A DNA stretch of 64,000 nt, from the NCBI GenBank assembly GCA_008973525.1, contig WACJ01000529.1, positions 1,984,001 through 2,048,000 of the forward strand. Direction: 5' to 3'. The notes beneath the pieces are model-generated. The model was not told the DNA's origin, ran no database searches, and was given only the letters and a program-made list of their open reading frames with translations. Made by a program: the position numbers and the translations under genes. The stretch is from Stenopsyche tienmushanensis (Eukaryota; Arthropoda; Insecta; Trichoptera; Stenopsychidae). Shown here piece after piece: positions 1 to 14,100 of this stretch; the first letter of the stretch is position 1, and every line of letters begins with the position of its first letter.

Positions 1-361
1 CTTTAATTCCACATTACGCCATTGAATCAAATCTTTGCATTAACCGGTGCAACTATTCAATGAAAATCAAAAACTTGAGCGGCTCGTCACTGCATATCCA
101 AACAGAGAAAGTTAAGCATACATTTTTAACTATACACCACAAAATATATCGTCATTCCATGAACTACTAACATTTCGCTCCAATTTATGCTAAACACAAC
201 CAGTGAGCCACAAAACAGCAAGCGGAGATATTTGATATCTGCATTACGATTTTGCTAGTTTAAGCAACTCGCAACAAAAACAATAGTTCTGCATCTGTAA
301 AGTTCAACACAACATTTGCGTAAATGCCTGCTTGCATTCGATATAAATTCAACTGAAATTT
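1..361. other. Non-coding stretch, no gene seen
   Basis: AT-rich sequence with scattered stops in all frames and no recognisable domain, repeat end or RNA gene. I see nothing to annotate here. Confidence 0.5.
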
Positions 362-520
362 ATGAGCGATTTTGACTTTTTTGAACAAACTATTGTCCAA
401 GTGGTTTTTATTGTCGAACCAATCAAGCCTGAAGGTGAACGCAAGAGCGATTTAATGGGCGTTCATTTCCGTTTCAATATGGAAAAACACTTAAAGTTTG
501 ACTACTCAAAAGGTATCTAA
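362..520 (+). CDS. Short open frame, possible exon, unknown product
   Basis: I do not recognise this gene. The frame opens with ATG and encodes 52 residues starting MSDFDFFEQT, followed by a mixed charged and hydrophobic stretch (VVFIVEPIKPEGERK), and stops at TAA. A possible splice donor (AAAAG followed by GTATCT) lies eight bases before the stop, so the region could be a 151-nt coding exon instead of a complete reading frame. Amino-acid composition looks protein-like rather than low-complexity, which is unusual in the surrounding AT-rich DNA. I could not find a matching downstream exon. It could equally be a transposon fragment or chance. Confidence 0.2.
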   Translation: MSDFDFFEQTIVQVVFIVEPIKPEGERKSDLMGVHFRFNMEKHLKFDYSKGI

Positions 521-977
521 ATATACATTACTTTTATACGAAGACGTCCATCTACAAGTTGAAGCTGCATTATGAATAGCTAATTGTATAGCTTAAATAT
601 ACACTTATAAAATATGAAGACCCATTACAACTACGGCACAATGATGCCTGACCATAAGTATCGACTAAATTAATTCGGCTACGTAGACTCGTTTAACACG
701 CTGTTAACACTACGTTTTTCTTAAAACCACGTCATTTTATCACTTTGTCTATTTTTAGATGAAAAATATTGAATGTATTCAATCATCCCTCGGGTTATAT
801 GCTACATATTATACGACGTCCAGAAATATATCGATACAAATTCAGCGAGACTCGATAAACATTCAAAGCTCAGTAACGACAAATTTGCAAGGGATTCATG
901 AAAAAAATATTATTCATCGTAGCTAACGCTAAAAGATAGACCTTATATGAATTTATTAATAGAAATATTAGTACCCA
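521..977. other. Non-coding stretch, no gene seen
   Basis: AT-rich DNA with stops in all frames. No domain, repeat end or RNA gene is visible. Confidence 0.4.
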
Positions 978-1253
978 TCATGGGGTTAAATACGCTAAAA
1001 CGTTAGAAAGGGTTTCGATCGCGTTTTTTGACATCGAACCGAAAATCGTGAGACAGAGACGGGTGTCTTGCGTCTCATCATACACGCGTGCATCGATGGC
1101 AAAGTCGTGCCATAAAGGTACCCCTACACGTCTAAACATTCTCAATATATTTTTTTTTAAATCGATATCGTCGGATAAGCTATTAACCTCTTTCAACAAA
1201 GATAAAACGACTTTAGTTCGTGTTGTCTCGAGAGCAGACGTTTGTTTTGATAA
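978..1253 (-). CDS. Unrecognised open frame without ATG, possible exon or element relic
   Basis: The minus strand is open for 91 codons between stops. It reads through residues such as LSDDIDLKKN, RMFRRVGVPLWHDF and YDETQDTRLC and ends in VLAYLTP. There is no upstream ATG, so it would have to be an internal or terminal exon, or a decayed mobile-element frame. The composition is balanced and soluble-protein-like, and the base composition is richer in G+C than the flanks. I do not recognise a family. The antisense strand is also open over part of the region, which weakens the case. Confidence 0.18.
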   Translation of the reverse strand, partial: LSKQTSALETTRTKVVLSLLKEVNSLSDDIDLKKNILRMFRRVGVPLWHDFAIDARVYDETQDTRLCLTIFGSMSKNAIETLSNVLAYLTP

Positions 1254-2923
1254 TTAAGATACTCGCATCATTCTTATTGCTGACCAATTTTGTTATTCCT
1301 ACTTGACTGTTCTGAAGTACCGTCATTAGCCTAGTATCACCACTCCTTTGCAAAATCTACTCCTTCAGAAGTAAACTGGCAGGCTTGCACGGTAACCCTG
1401 TCCTTTTATTTTCGCAACATATTAATAAGCAAAAATAGCTGAACAAAAGAAAGCAGATGCCATCCAAGTTGAACATTAAGAAATATTCCAGAAAAATAAA
1501 CGAATAATGTGTGTTATCAACAGTATTAAGGTTCATTTATTGAGCTTGGTTCGTTATGAATCTTATTTAGCGTTACATTTTTACATCTATCAAAGCTCTT
1601 GCCGGATTCATGTTCACGGATTGACTCAATTCAATGATAAGTTCATCTAATTTCTTAACCCGAATCTTAAAAAAAAAAACAATCCAAAAACTTTCTTACT
1701 ATACTGTTACAATTATATTGTTGGAAAGTGAAATTCTACACAGAAAAATGATAACATTGATACTGTGTATACTCTTTCTTTCGAAGAAGAGAGCGATTCA
1801 TATCGAAAATCTCAACGAAAATTATTATACAGGGATGATAGTTTATAATTAAAATAATTAGTATTTCTCTAGTCGATGTCTGGCATTTGAGATGCCAGAT
1901 GTCAGAAATCCTTAAAATTTTACCAATGATGCAAGATGTTACCAAAAATGTTATTTTTTAATTGCCTTATTGTTGTCCTGTTTTTTTATTAACTTTTTTT
2001 GTGCGATTTTGGATATATTTTAAATAGCTGTTTCAAAATTATGCGGTTTTTAAATTCTATGGACCGCATCTTCACTTTTTCTATGTAAGTCAAAGCTTTT
2101 TGTGCGATTTTCCGTGAAACGCATCTACCACACAATAAAGGTTTAAGTGTACTGTATAAATATATACAACGTACTAAAATATAAGTTGTGTATTAATATG
2201 CTTATCTTATCATAATTACAAAGTAAATATTACATAGTATATTTATTAAATTAATCTCAATATTGCACTCTAAATATTTATCTAATTTAAAAGACATTAC
2301 TTACAAACCTATTATGGAAAAAATGTATAGATAAGGAATTGTTATTTAAAATTTTGTTAGGAATAAAAATAGTTCGTTTTTTAAAAAATACAATTTTAAA
2401 TTATGGAAAATAAAATGACAAAAAAGCATAATTTTGCATAAGTGAATGGCCTTGATTGGCAATACTGACATAGCCGGTTTTATCATTTGCAAGAACGCTT
2501 TTTCTGCTGGTTTTGCTCTGCAAAAATTGAACATTTTTTGTCACATCAACAAAACAGTCAACAAAAAAATTGTACAAAGTGTTTCGGAGCCGTTGACACA
2601 CGATATTAATACAAAAAAATTGCAATTTCATAAATTCATAAAACGATTAGAAGTTTTTATTGCTGTCGTATCTCTGGAACGATAGCTCTGTTTGAACAGT
2701 CTAACTTTAACTGTTTGCTTCGATTATTTGCTTCGACACATTTAGCTCGACAGAATGGAATTATTTCTTGTTAGTGTAAGCACGTTAACTGCTTTGACCT
2801 TATTTTTGAGAAATACATCGACACTTTCGATTTTAAATACAAAAATAGTCCACTTGAACCGTTCAAACCGTTTAATTATGACTCTCGTTACATTATACAA
2901 TCTCTTAGCTCACGATTTATAAA
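1254..2923. other. Non-coding AT-rich stretch
   Basis: Very AT-rich with many homopolymer runs and stops in all frames. Short open frames on both strands around 2346-2685 overlap each other and carry no recognisable motif. No RNA gene or transposon end was identified. Confidence 0.4.
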
Positions 2924-3067
2924 ATGCCTCGTAAAAAGATACACATCGACGCAAACAACGCGGAACAAACTCTTGCAAGAAAGAAACGAGCATTACATGC
3001 AAATACTGCAAGCAGAGTCTTCATCGTCGGGAATAAAGTCTTCATACTCTGCGGTGCTGTAATTTAA
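2924..3067 (+). CDS. Short open frame beginning MPRKK, unknown
   Basis: ATG-initiated frame of 47 residues, starting MPRKKIHIDANNAEQTLARK and continuing with a basic, alanine-rich stretch. The N-terminal part looks like a basic amphipathic helix, as seen at the starts of some transposon-encoded helicases or nuclear proteins. That resemblance is general and not a family assignment. It stops at TAA with no clear donor site. It may be the broken 5' end of a mobile-element gene. Low confidence. Confidence 0.18.
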   Translation: MPRKKIHIDANNAEQTLARKKRALHANTASRVFIVGNKVFILCGAVI

Positions 3068-6000
3068 TAGGTAATAAAGCAGCGAAGTGAGCTTTTTTAA
3101 TTGAATGCCATAAAAAGCTCTTTAAGCACAAAAGGTTTGCATACAGCAACTTTTCACAATCAGCCCATTTGCTAATGAATTTCCCGATGACAAAAAGCAT
3201 TGAAAATCCGATTTTCCACTCGTTTCCACGTATTAAAACATAACACCCATTCAAAAGCAATTTATATAAACGATCATATTTATTGCCGGAATATTTTTGT
3301 TAATATAAATCATACTGTTTTGAAAAAATATATTTTTTAAATATGTTGAAACAGAACAAATCCAATGAACGTAGTCTCTTGTAAATTTTTAACCAAAGAA
3401 TATTCCTTTGAAAGAATCTAATACAATAAGTTCACCAAGCAAAATCCTACCTATTTGCTACGTGCTAAACGAATTTATACGTACATTGTTGATTCAACTT
3501 CAATTCAATGCATTTCAATTAGATAACTTAATCATCAATGATCAATAATACTAGTAGTGTTGCAAAACGTAATAATATTAACACAAAATGAACAGCAACT
3601 TTCTCGTACGTGGTTCAGGACCCAAATTAAAAGAAATCCGTAAGAAAACATGGAAAAAATATAATATTCTCTAAAATTTTCGCAAATCTATATATTTTGG
3701 TGCCCTACAAGATCCCAAAATTGCAATATCTATCGGATTTACAGGTGAAAATATGATTTAAAATAATCAAAGCAGTGAAACATTTACGCCCAAGCGCGTC
3801 TTAATCGATCTTTTCTTTAATGAATAGATTATCACGATACAAAAATTCATCAATAAATAAAAGAAATATAATTGAAGCACCGAGTGATCATTAAATAACT
3901 AGTTCCAGTTCAGGTCATAATTTGGACCACAGCATCCATCGAAAATCGCTTAGTTTCAAGAAACGAACTATATTTCTAAATAAGGTTTTAAATGGATTAA
4001 AGCCTAATCATACATATGTAGCTATTAATCCAAGTGTATTTTTGTATAAAATATGTACATACTTATTAATATTTAATTCAATGATAAATTATTTTTATTT
4101 CCTACATTAAACAATATTGCAATGTTAATGACATTGAACGTATGTATATTTTAAGTTTTTCCGCAGTAATAATTGCAATAAGACAAAGATATTTAAGAGA
4201 TACCTTTGCCATCATCGTCTTAGTTTGTCATTCAACATTGAATAGCACAAGATTAACTCTAAGCGACTTATTACGAGACCATTATCTGTATTTAATTAGG
4301 TTTTGAAATCATTCACCATGCTTATAATATAATTTTAAAATAATGATAATTATCCATATCCTCATCGTCGTTATATCATATGTGGAAATCAACACGAAGC
4401 CATCATATATATTCTCTTATCTCCGGGAAAATCTTCCATGGAGATTGTCTACGTTCGATCTAGTGCCATAACACAATAAGAATATTATGCAAAATAAATC
4501 GTAAAAACGATCGAATAGAATTTTGAACTATCGGTATGAGAAAACGGCGAATACAGAAGCAGCCAATGCGATTTTATTTCATTCCTGTTGAATAGAACGA
4601 ATACGTGTGAGAAAATGATGACTCTGGTAACAATAGATCGAGATCTCATTGCAATATATTTGTGTCTATTTATTTTATTCTCAGATTAGGTACGTTTTAA
4701 AATTCCATGAATTTCCTCAATGATTTTTAATTTTCAAAAATAAAGAAAGACATTTGAAAATTTAAAAAAATACTTTCAAAATATCGATATAAACATTAAT
4801 AATAATTTTCGAAACCTGAATAATTGTACATGTAAATTAAAATCTATAAAGCTATTTTTTGTCTATAAGTACTTTACGTTAATTATTGTTAAATAAACAT
4901 CGTCTTTTTTCGATACAAGATGGCTAGGACTTCAGTAGACATAGCTAAAGTTGTAGCATAAGAACTTGATTGAAGCATTGAAACTTTCAGTCTTGTAAGT
5001 ACAAGACATTTATATAATATTTATTCGCAGGTCCTAAAAATTGTTATAAACATATATATTATAACTATAACAGCAACAACATCATCGCCATAGCTGTCTT
5101 TTTGATCTATCAAATATCGAATGGTCAGTATTTATAGCTTAATGACTCAACATGCGGATGCTAAGAATTGGAACAGCATCTCTAAATTTATCACACATCT
5201 TCCACGCAAATTCGAGCCAAAAACAAAGCGATCTAAAGACAATTCAACATTTGTCTTCATGCACTGTAAACAAAGGTCTCTATTGAATCAGCTTTCGAAA
5301 CAGTGGCAGAGAGAATGCCACTCCATTTATGCGGAACACCAAAATAGAAAAGCATCATCAAAGAAATTGGAGAGAACGTCTGGAGAAAACTTAACAATAT
5401 TTTACCCACAATTACCAAACTTGCTGGCGACAGTCTGAAATGGACCACGATGGCGAGATATTCTGTGATTGCTTGTCATAAAAAAATAACAAAAACGCAG
5501 TCAACGCTCACCATAGATATAAAATGACATACATTGATCATGATCAAGCGGAAAAAAGGACGTGACAGATTCACAGATTTACATGAGCTTTTATCATATA
5601 ACCACTTGCAAAATTTGATGCCAAATATGATTCATCGATAGTATGCTAAAGATATACATATAGTTGGAAATGCTTGATTTAATTTGTGAGTTCAATAAAA
5701 TAATACATGTTTCTATACATACGAGTATTATTTTATTTTTTGTGAAATTGATAAAAAGATTTTTCACTACCTTTTAAATTTTCCACCATTTATCTTTAAT
5801 GAGTAACTCAACTGAAATTATAATAGGGTACTCGTATTCTTTAAAGCCGTAGTTCATTATTCTTTCACTATTCGTTTCGTTTGGTAATGAGAACCTTGGA
5901 TAGAGAATTGCATATATTTCCTCTCATTACATGACCTAGGTATACCAATAATATCAATTGTAAGCTTCAATATTTGAAGATTTAAAAAAAAAAAATCTAC

Positions 6001-6361
6001 CGAGCAATATAATAATATCGTTATCATGCCCATTTTCTTGGTGAAACGACAATAAAATGGCGATAACAATTTGATTGCGTTAGCTTTTGCAGCATCCATT
6101 TAACTCTTTCAATGCACGACTCTATGATACGAATGCACAATGCCTCTGCAGCCAAAATTATGATTGTCATACTTTTTCAAACAAATTTAAGACCTTCAAA
6201 AAAGAACTGATCTCAGAACTTTTTATTCTATTCATTTATTAATATGATCTTAATAACATATCATTTGCTAATTAGATTCCAAGATTGATCTCATATTCAA
6301 CATTGACGAGTAAGTGTGTAAGTCAACATAATTCACTTCTTCACTTTACTATTTTTAAGTA
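3068..6361. other. Non-coding stretch, no convincing gene
   Basis: AT-rich DNA with scattered stops. The longest open stretch, 5121-5438 on the plus strand, is shadowed by an open minus frame, has no recognisable motif and lacks splice context. I see no RNA gene or complete mobile element. Confidence 0.4.
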
Positions 6362-6560
6362 GCAGAAAATGTATGAAGGAGTAGCAAAATTATCATTACT
6401 TTTTAATTATCTTTGCAAATTCAGGCAATTAATAGGCTTTCCTAAATGATTTTATTAATCCCTTCAGTATTCACTTATTAAAATCCAAACAACCAGAGTA
6501 AACCTGGATCGAGGCAATCCATTTTAAATATAAATATCTTCCAAATTTCTTTTAACGGTT
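6362..6560 (+). repeat. Dispersed repeat copy A
   Basis: This segment resembles 47395-47610. Shared blocks include GGAGTAGCAAAATTATCATTA, a TTTATTAATC block followed by a similar ten bases, and a stretch around GTAAACCTGGATCGAG. The order of blocks is the same in both copies. A more diverged relative appears at 53440-53570. No terminal inverted repeats or coding capacity were seen, so the class is unknown; it may be a MITE or a non-autonomous Helitron-like sequence. Confidence 0.5.
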
Positions 6561-7689
6561 AAAAAAATTCCACAATCTGTATTTGAATCCAAAGTCCTTA
6601 AATATGCATGATCTAATTTATCATCTAATATAATTTATTATAAATTCACAAACACACTCCGTATGAAATTGATATCAACAAAATTTATATAGATTAAATA
6701 TGATTCCATAATCCAAGCTCAAGATTCCAGTTCATGTCGCCTTTCACTACTCTAGATACCTTTGAGATAAATCCGTGCAACTCGTACGTTGTAAATGGAG
6801 GACTTACTGCATGAATTATATAAATCAAAGGGATATAAGGATTCTGTTACAAGAATCGAGATACATGACGTTTACTAGAAATCGTGTTAAATGCGAGTCA
6901 TATATTTTTCAATGCAATCAAGAATGAATTCATGTATAAATATGGTATTTGATGACTTAATAAAATATATCTGAATGCGTATTTTAAGCTATAAAATAGG
7001 CAAAAAAGAGGCAATTTTTAACTTACATATAATTAAATAAATTGTTTTGTTATTTATTAGAGCAATGTTGTATAATACTATAAAAATAAATTCATAATTA
7101 AAACAAGTATACATTAGATCGTTTTTAAAACATCAAAACGGCATGTGAAAAAATATGCAAATCCGCAGCGTTCATCAGTTTTTTCGTTCAGGCTTACATG
7201 AAACAAAAAGACAAAAAGATTCTTAATCTGTATGAGTATCGCTATTATATAACACTTTTTTTGTTTAAAGGTAACAAAATGGTGCTGGTTTGATAAGAAG
7301 GTTTGGAAAAAAACACCTTTTTTGAGGGTATTTTTTATTGTAAAACGTACGATAGAATACACATTTTGACCTGATTTTGCAAGCCACCATATGTAAAATA
7401 AGCTCGTAGAATTTCAAACCAATCGGTGACTTGGTATTTTGAAATTCTATAAACGCCGCATACAAAATGTCGTTTCTTTTGAGTACTAAAAAATTGTTGA
7501 ATACGGATATATACTACTAATCAGCGATTCCAGGTCCATAAAGCAATCCTTCAGCTATTAGAGGCTTATCTTTTTTAGCTAAACTGACGTTGGCTTCGTT
7601 AAGATGCAGTTGCGTATGTGTCACGATTTCCAGATTTTTTGCCACAAAAAATTAGTTTTTATATCAAAGACCATACGTATGAGTTGAAA
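6561..7689. other. Non-coding stretch, no gene seen
   Basis: AT-rich sequence. Two overlapping open frames on the minus strand near 7114-7465 are rich in Phe, Lys and Ile, as expected of chance frames in AT-rich DNA. Nothing else is recognised. Confidence 0.4.
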
Positions 7690-8178
7690 CTCTGATTGTT
7701 ATTTTGTGTATTCGAACCGAGACATCTTTCCAGTAAATTATCAGTCTTAAGAATTCCTGAATTTTCTCGTTGAGAGCTGGAGGATGCTTGTACAAATATA
7801 ACGATCTTGTAATTGCATGTTTCTGCCATTCGCACAAAGAATCTGCGCCTTCCGAATAGTGTGAATGCTAAGGGGCTTCATTAGTCGAAATTTTATGGTC
7901 AGGATAACGCCGAATAACTAAACCTTAATAATTAGATACATGTTTTATCAATTTATTAGTTAGTTATTCAGTTTTCGAAGCACTTGGTACAGAGCTCTTT
8001 CATTATGTGCCCTTACTTTCCACTTGCTTATTCGGCTTTTTTTAAATACGTGTTGATATTCGATTGTCTTCATTTGCTCCCTTAGTAGAACAAAAGCAGG
8101 TATAAGGGCAGGCTGCAACTGTAGCGGTCTAAGAGCAGTTGGGGCACAATCTGGACGAAGTAATTGTTTCGAGCGCAT
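7690..8178 (-). pseudogene. Decayed coding-like tract, family unknown
   Basis: On the minus strand the first part (8178-7960) reads as 72 residues from MRSKQLLRPDC through a proline- and leucine-rich stretch into a basic segment, then stops. Further downstream, in a different frame, more protein-like sequence appears (for example SLCEWQKHAITRSLYLYKH near 7850-7790), interrupted by stops. This looks like an old coding sequence broken by frameshifts and nonsense changes, most likely a mobile-element gene. I cannot name the family. There is no splice signal that would rejoin the pieces. Confidence 0.22.
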
Positions 8179-11100
8179 TTCGGGAAGTAGCTGTAAAATA
8201 TTGAAATAATCCGAATTTCTTCACCAAAGCTATGGACCACGTTCATAAATATTATGTACTTTCGAAAAATGAAATTTAAAAAAACGATTTTTTTAACATG
8301 ACAAAGTGAGATGACCCCTTAATTAAAAGCTAAATATATGTTATGTTTATATTATGGATAAGTTTTTAACTACTTCTAAAATATGTTTATATCTTCGAAC
8401 AACTTATACAGTACGATTGGAGTTAACAAATCTGTTTCGATTGTATTCCTCTCTCAAAGTTGCGATCTAACGCCCAAAATGGCTTTCTATCGTGAGCATT
8501 ACGGGAGTTTTCCGACGAACCTACAATGCTTAGAATTCATTACCCAACTCCTAGCGTTTCAAAATATTCATGAAATTCTTTAAAGCATTTTTATAACGTT
8601 TCAATAAAAAATATTCTATTCAAGGTCGATTTATGAAATCTAAGAAGAAATCAAAATGAGTCCAATTTCAGCAATTTCCATTGTGCCGAATTGGTGCGTT
8701 CAATTGTAGTTTAATTTCTTTTTGGCGTCTTAATCGAATGCTACTTGAGCTCGGGTGATTTTGCGTGGACTTCAATTGAACAATCAAACATTTTAGAGTT
8801 ATTGAATAAATGCTCCATCAAGCAATGAACAGTCAAATTTCATGCCATACGATCTACATACAACGCGGACATTGCGTATTTTTTTCATAACCAACTATGA
8901 TTGTAAACAAATTTAGGTTAAATATTATAGTTCTCTTAAAACAATAGCGTTTTTATTCGGCATAATAATCTAAAAATTGATAATATTATTTAAATATGCT
9001 AACAACAAAATTATCGACGACTGTGTTTGTATGAGCTAATGTGGTATATATCCATGCGCCATTATACCGATCTGGTATACGACAGTAATTCCAATTAGTG
9101 CATGAGTTAAGTAAGAGGCCATCAATCCATTTATCCCGATTCAAACCATGGATAAAATACATTGTGTATATATTATGGAACAATATACATATGGCGATTC
9201 ATCTGACCTCGTTAGGAAGGACAATAGTTGCATTAATGAGATGCCTAAAAAGCGACTATCTGATTATTATACAAATTTGCATACATTGTTATAATAATTG
9301 GAAACAAGATAAATATTTGCCACTTCATGACACGCACTCGTCGCAGTACAACTGCTGTTTTTAAGCAAATTTAAAAAATTTAAATCCTTCAAATATATTT
9401 TTTTTTTGAACATCGCTTTAAAGTCATCATCAATGCAATTTAACATTCCAATTAATATTTTAATGGCATTTAACAATATTATTTGCAATTATATGAAAAA
9501 TTATTACCAAAATTATAAAAATTGAATACAATCGACTTAATGTGGATTTTAATAGAAGAAAGGTAATATCATTTTCTTCACACTAATTGGTGTAAAATTA
9601 GATATGCAAAAATAATCAAAATATTAACTCTTTAACCTTGATCATTATATATGTTAACAGACATAAGTTATCACAATCTTATAATTTGTATCATTGCATT
9701 TGTAAATGCTCACCTTACAAGCTATCAAGCGGAGCGTGTTGAAAACCGTAGGATAATGCCAATTGTTGCTAAAAATTTACAAAAAAATTACAATAAAGAA
9801 TATTTGTTTTTAGGCTTTCTCCATATTTTGTTATATGTTGCAATTCAATCATACAGACCATTTCCAATTTAAGTTCCAGAATCCATTACATGACCCCAAA
9901 AATATTGATGATCAAGCAGATTAACGATTTTATAATATGTTGTAAACATGTCTAGATCGTCAATTTTTTATCTTTCCATATTCTATGTTCTTCGATAGTC
10001 ATTTATACTTCATGGGACTGTAATAACTCTTTGATGCCGTGAAAGCGTTTTCCATTAAGCTATCAGCCAAGTGTCAGCTGTTATGTCTTTCATTATTGCT
10101 TGAGTACCGCTTGGCAAGGACTTGAGACATTCTGACCACATTTTTTCCATCCATTTCCATTCTATTTCCATGTTGCATAAATATTTCAATAAAATTATAA
10201 TTTCATACACATTGACCGAGATAATGCTAATGACACACATTCGAACGAACGATTATGAATCTCATAAAAGACACGCTGCATATTAAAGACCTCCATCACC
10301 CGGAAATCTAGCATTGCAGAATAACCTTCAATGTGGACCTCGAAAACGACGGAACGTAAATATTGGATATCCATTTAAAAAAAAAAGACATCTCGAGTCA
10401 ATATGCTTTTTTTGCAACCGCGTCCAACAGCTGAATTTTGCAAGGTAAATGTGACTGTAATTGCTCACCAACAGTCCAAATTTGTTTGGATTTTGTTACA
10501 AAAATACATTTTTAGTCTTTCTAATAGCAAATCCCTGTTTGTATCGAATGCACGATTCCTGAATGATATATTCCCGTTGAATAGGACTGGTTTGAATAGG
10601 ACTAGTGAACCAGTTTCTCAACGACCTCGTTCATTTCACCCGTCCCTAACGGCCTTCTTTTTATGTAGACTTGTTAATAATGCAGTTCGCTCTGTAGTGT
10701 TTCACCACGTTTTATATTGTCGCTTTGAAATGAATCATTTTTGTTACAAAATGAGCGTATTTGCCACGGAAAAAATATGGGAAATATGATATTCACAGCT
10801 TCCAATCATAATCTCGCAGAACACGCGACAAAATCACTAGCGACCTGTATACTTTGAGCTGAAGAGAAAGGTCTCTTTCATCGATCGACTTAACACTAGT
10901 TTCTAAGTAACGTTCCCTTTCTCTGAAACTTGTGCGAAGTAAATGTCACCATTAAAAAGAGAATTAGAGGAGACAGTAGGCAGAGGAAAATATATGAGTT
11001 CGAGACTGGAGGACATAAATTAATTACACGACGCTATCCAACCGAGACACCCCAGGAATTATTATTCCTTAGCGACCGTGACGCAACATTCTCCACCGAA

Positions 11101-14100
11101 ATTAATTCGCAATAACTCGACAAAAATAGTAAAAATTGCTCTCGATGTTGATGTATGCGACTTTTATACCTAAACGGCGATAGGTCACATATGAAGGACG
11201 TGACCTGTAAAATTGGACGGAAGCCAACAATCTCTTACTAATTGTCCTGTGTTGGAAAGATAGCTCGTGTTTGGGGGAGAAGTAATTTGGCAAAAAGACG
11301 AATCGAGGATTCTGCCCCCAGTATTTAGCTGGAAGAGTTCAACAAATCCCATCGTGAAAGACAATAGCACTTACACATCGATTTTTAGCGCACGTTGTTC
11401 TACGATACGATAAAAACAGAACCACACTTACAATTGGCCACATTTCCTTTGTCGTCCAATCGCATCAATACAAAACAAATTTTAGACGTCAACGTCTATT
11501 TTGATTTCAATCACAACACAAATGATTTTTATGGATCACCATTGAAAAATAGCTACATACTTATATAAAACGCAAACTATACAAAATCTTCCATAATTAC
11601 ATAAATAATAGATGGAAGCAATAAATAAATAGATGAACCATTGGCACTGCGAAACATCGTGGACATTACCTACTCAGCTATTCACTTTGCTGTTGAAACG
11701 TGAACCCTCATATTATATAGTATAGTTTTGGAACCAAGTAAGGTATTATAATAATATTGGACTTATTTGAATTTGTAGACATCAAGAAATATATATTTGC
11801 AAAAAAATCAATTTCAATTCTTATAATTTTGTACAGTATGAAAAACTATAAGAGTCGATAATACGCATTTCAAGCCCCCAAAAAAATGTGTGAAGATTCT
11901 CTCGTCTTTCCACGCGTACTTTTTGTTTTCTGACGTAAAACCAGCTGACATTTTTTATATATCTTAGTAATTGTACCATATTTTGATTTGATTTCTTGCG
12001 CCATTTCAATATAAAACTTAAGAAAAATATGCATTTCTCAAAAAGTTGTGCTGGAATAAGTTGATTCTCCGTAATCACTAATAAACTTTAATGTCCCCTT
12101 ACAGGGGACAACGAAGTGCAAAGGTTTAAATAATAGCTCAAAATGTGAATAATCAACTGTAAGACAAAATCATCAATAATATTAAGCATAGATTGCATTC
12201 TACATCGTTTAAGTTCTGTTTTAATATTCGTACATTCGAATGAAACGCGTGATTAAAAAATATTAAATACAACGGACGGAGCGCTATAATTTGCAACACA
12301 CATTTAGTATAAAATCGCAAGCGAATTAAGCCAGTCATAAATTCGTTATAGCGTTTATATTATTGTGTATACATCAAAATACAACCCAATTTCAGACTTA
12401 TGTGTGCGTCATTTCATAATATTTAATAACAAGACATTCTTCAAGTGTGTCATTATTCTGCATTAAGAACACAATGCGTTATCGGAAAATTGCCTAATTA
12501 TTTCAAACAAACAGCCGATGGACCAAAAAAAGAGATAGTGGACCCTTGAGATGTGAATGTGATGTGATTTTTGCATAGGGACCCAATATTTCTAACTACG
12601 TCACTGAAGAATACACAGCAAAGACTCGTTCTCGTAGCAAACTTTGTATGATAGATATGGGTGTGTGTGTCTGTGGAATAGATTTGAAAGTTTGGTCCCT
12701 GGTGATTTTTAAGTGTGGGTAGATTTCTCGCCTTAAACTTTGCTGAATATTTGCCAGAGACAGTAAAAAATCTTTAAGTATCAAGACAAAGTGTTAAGCT
12801 ACAAATGAGACAATATAAATAATGGCTTTAACTAATCCAAGGTTATTAACAAGCTAGCAACCCAATTACTTCGAAGGAGTGCAATGTGGCTTAGGCGACC
12901 TTAGGCATTTCTGAATCTGGCACGTATTACAACAACAAAAAGCCTAATCGACAAAGTCAAGATACATCAGAATGATACTGCCTTCATATACATAAGTCCC
13001 AAGTAATCGAAATGTCGCGTGACACTTCCACAAAAAGAAATCTATGATGCAAGTGCCAGCATTGGGATCCCAGGCACCTAACAATACTGTTGTGTAACAA
13101 AGAACAACACGTTATATCACAATTACTCACAATATACAGCATTTTAATGGTTCAATAAAAAACAATACTTTTCCAAGGAAGGTCTTTGTCGATGGATCGA
13201 TGCGTCTCAGCATAATCGAACGCACAATAGGGAAAAGATCATGTTTTTGCACGATTTCGAAACAGCTAGTGTGTTGAACAAACCGGTAGTTTCAACTCTT
13301 CAGTTCCCGATAGCAAACAGTCGCACCAACAACTTTCTAAGCATTAAACTGCAGGGAACAAGTGACAAAAGTGTTGCCAACGAGATTGGCTCGAAATGGT
13401 ACAGTCGACAGTTCTCTGAAGTAATCAGAACGTGAAGGTTGACAGTATGTACAATCTCGTGCAATTTAAACAGTCCAAAAATTACAACCATCAACACCAA
13501 CGATCGTAACTATTTCATCGACGGTTATTCTTATAATACCATTTTACGCAACTGGATGGTGCATCTACTTCAAGAACTAAAAAGGCTGTAACAAGCAATG
13601 CGTAGCAATCAATTACATGCTCTATTGACTGCATCAAAAATATTCAAAATCCAAGAATAAATCCTACGTTATTCTTATTTGGATTACAAGTGAATTGATC
13701 CGTTGAAATTCAATAGCATAACTATATTGAGTTATTGGAGTGAACTACACCACGAAGTTACAGATCAAGTGTTACCAATTTCGTCTTATTGTAGCTGCCA
13801 AACAAAAGTAATTTTGAATTGAATGTCAGTTAAACATGGACTGATTGAAAGAGAAATATAACAATAATTTGAAGCAACGACTGTCCATGATTAAACGAAA
13901 ACCTGCTCAGGTCATAATTTTGTGTCAGAAATTCTTCACTTCAATGTTAGACAATATGATAAATTCTAGCTGGAGCTACCTTTATAATAGACAATTGATT
14001 GAAATCCTTTATTTCAGTGTTGAATTATACGAAAAATATACTAGTACTTGTTGATGACTAAAGCGAAAGGAGATCTCCAAGATTAAACATATAAATAATC

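Noticed and set aside
5121..5438. 105-aa plus-strand open frame
   Set aside because: The minus strand is open over the same interval and nothing in the peptide is recognisable. No splice or promoter context.
10403..10789. 128-aa plus-strand open frame, the longest in the window
   Set aside because: No recognisable domain, irregular composition, no splice partner and no composition contrast with flanks; consistent with chance.
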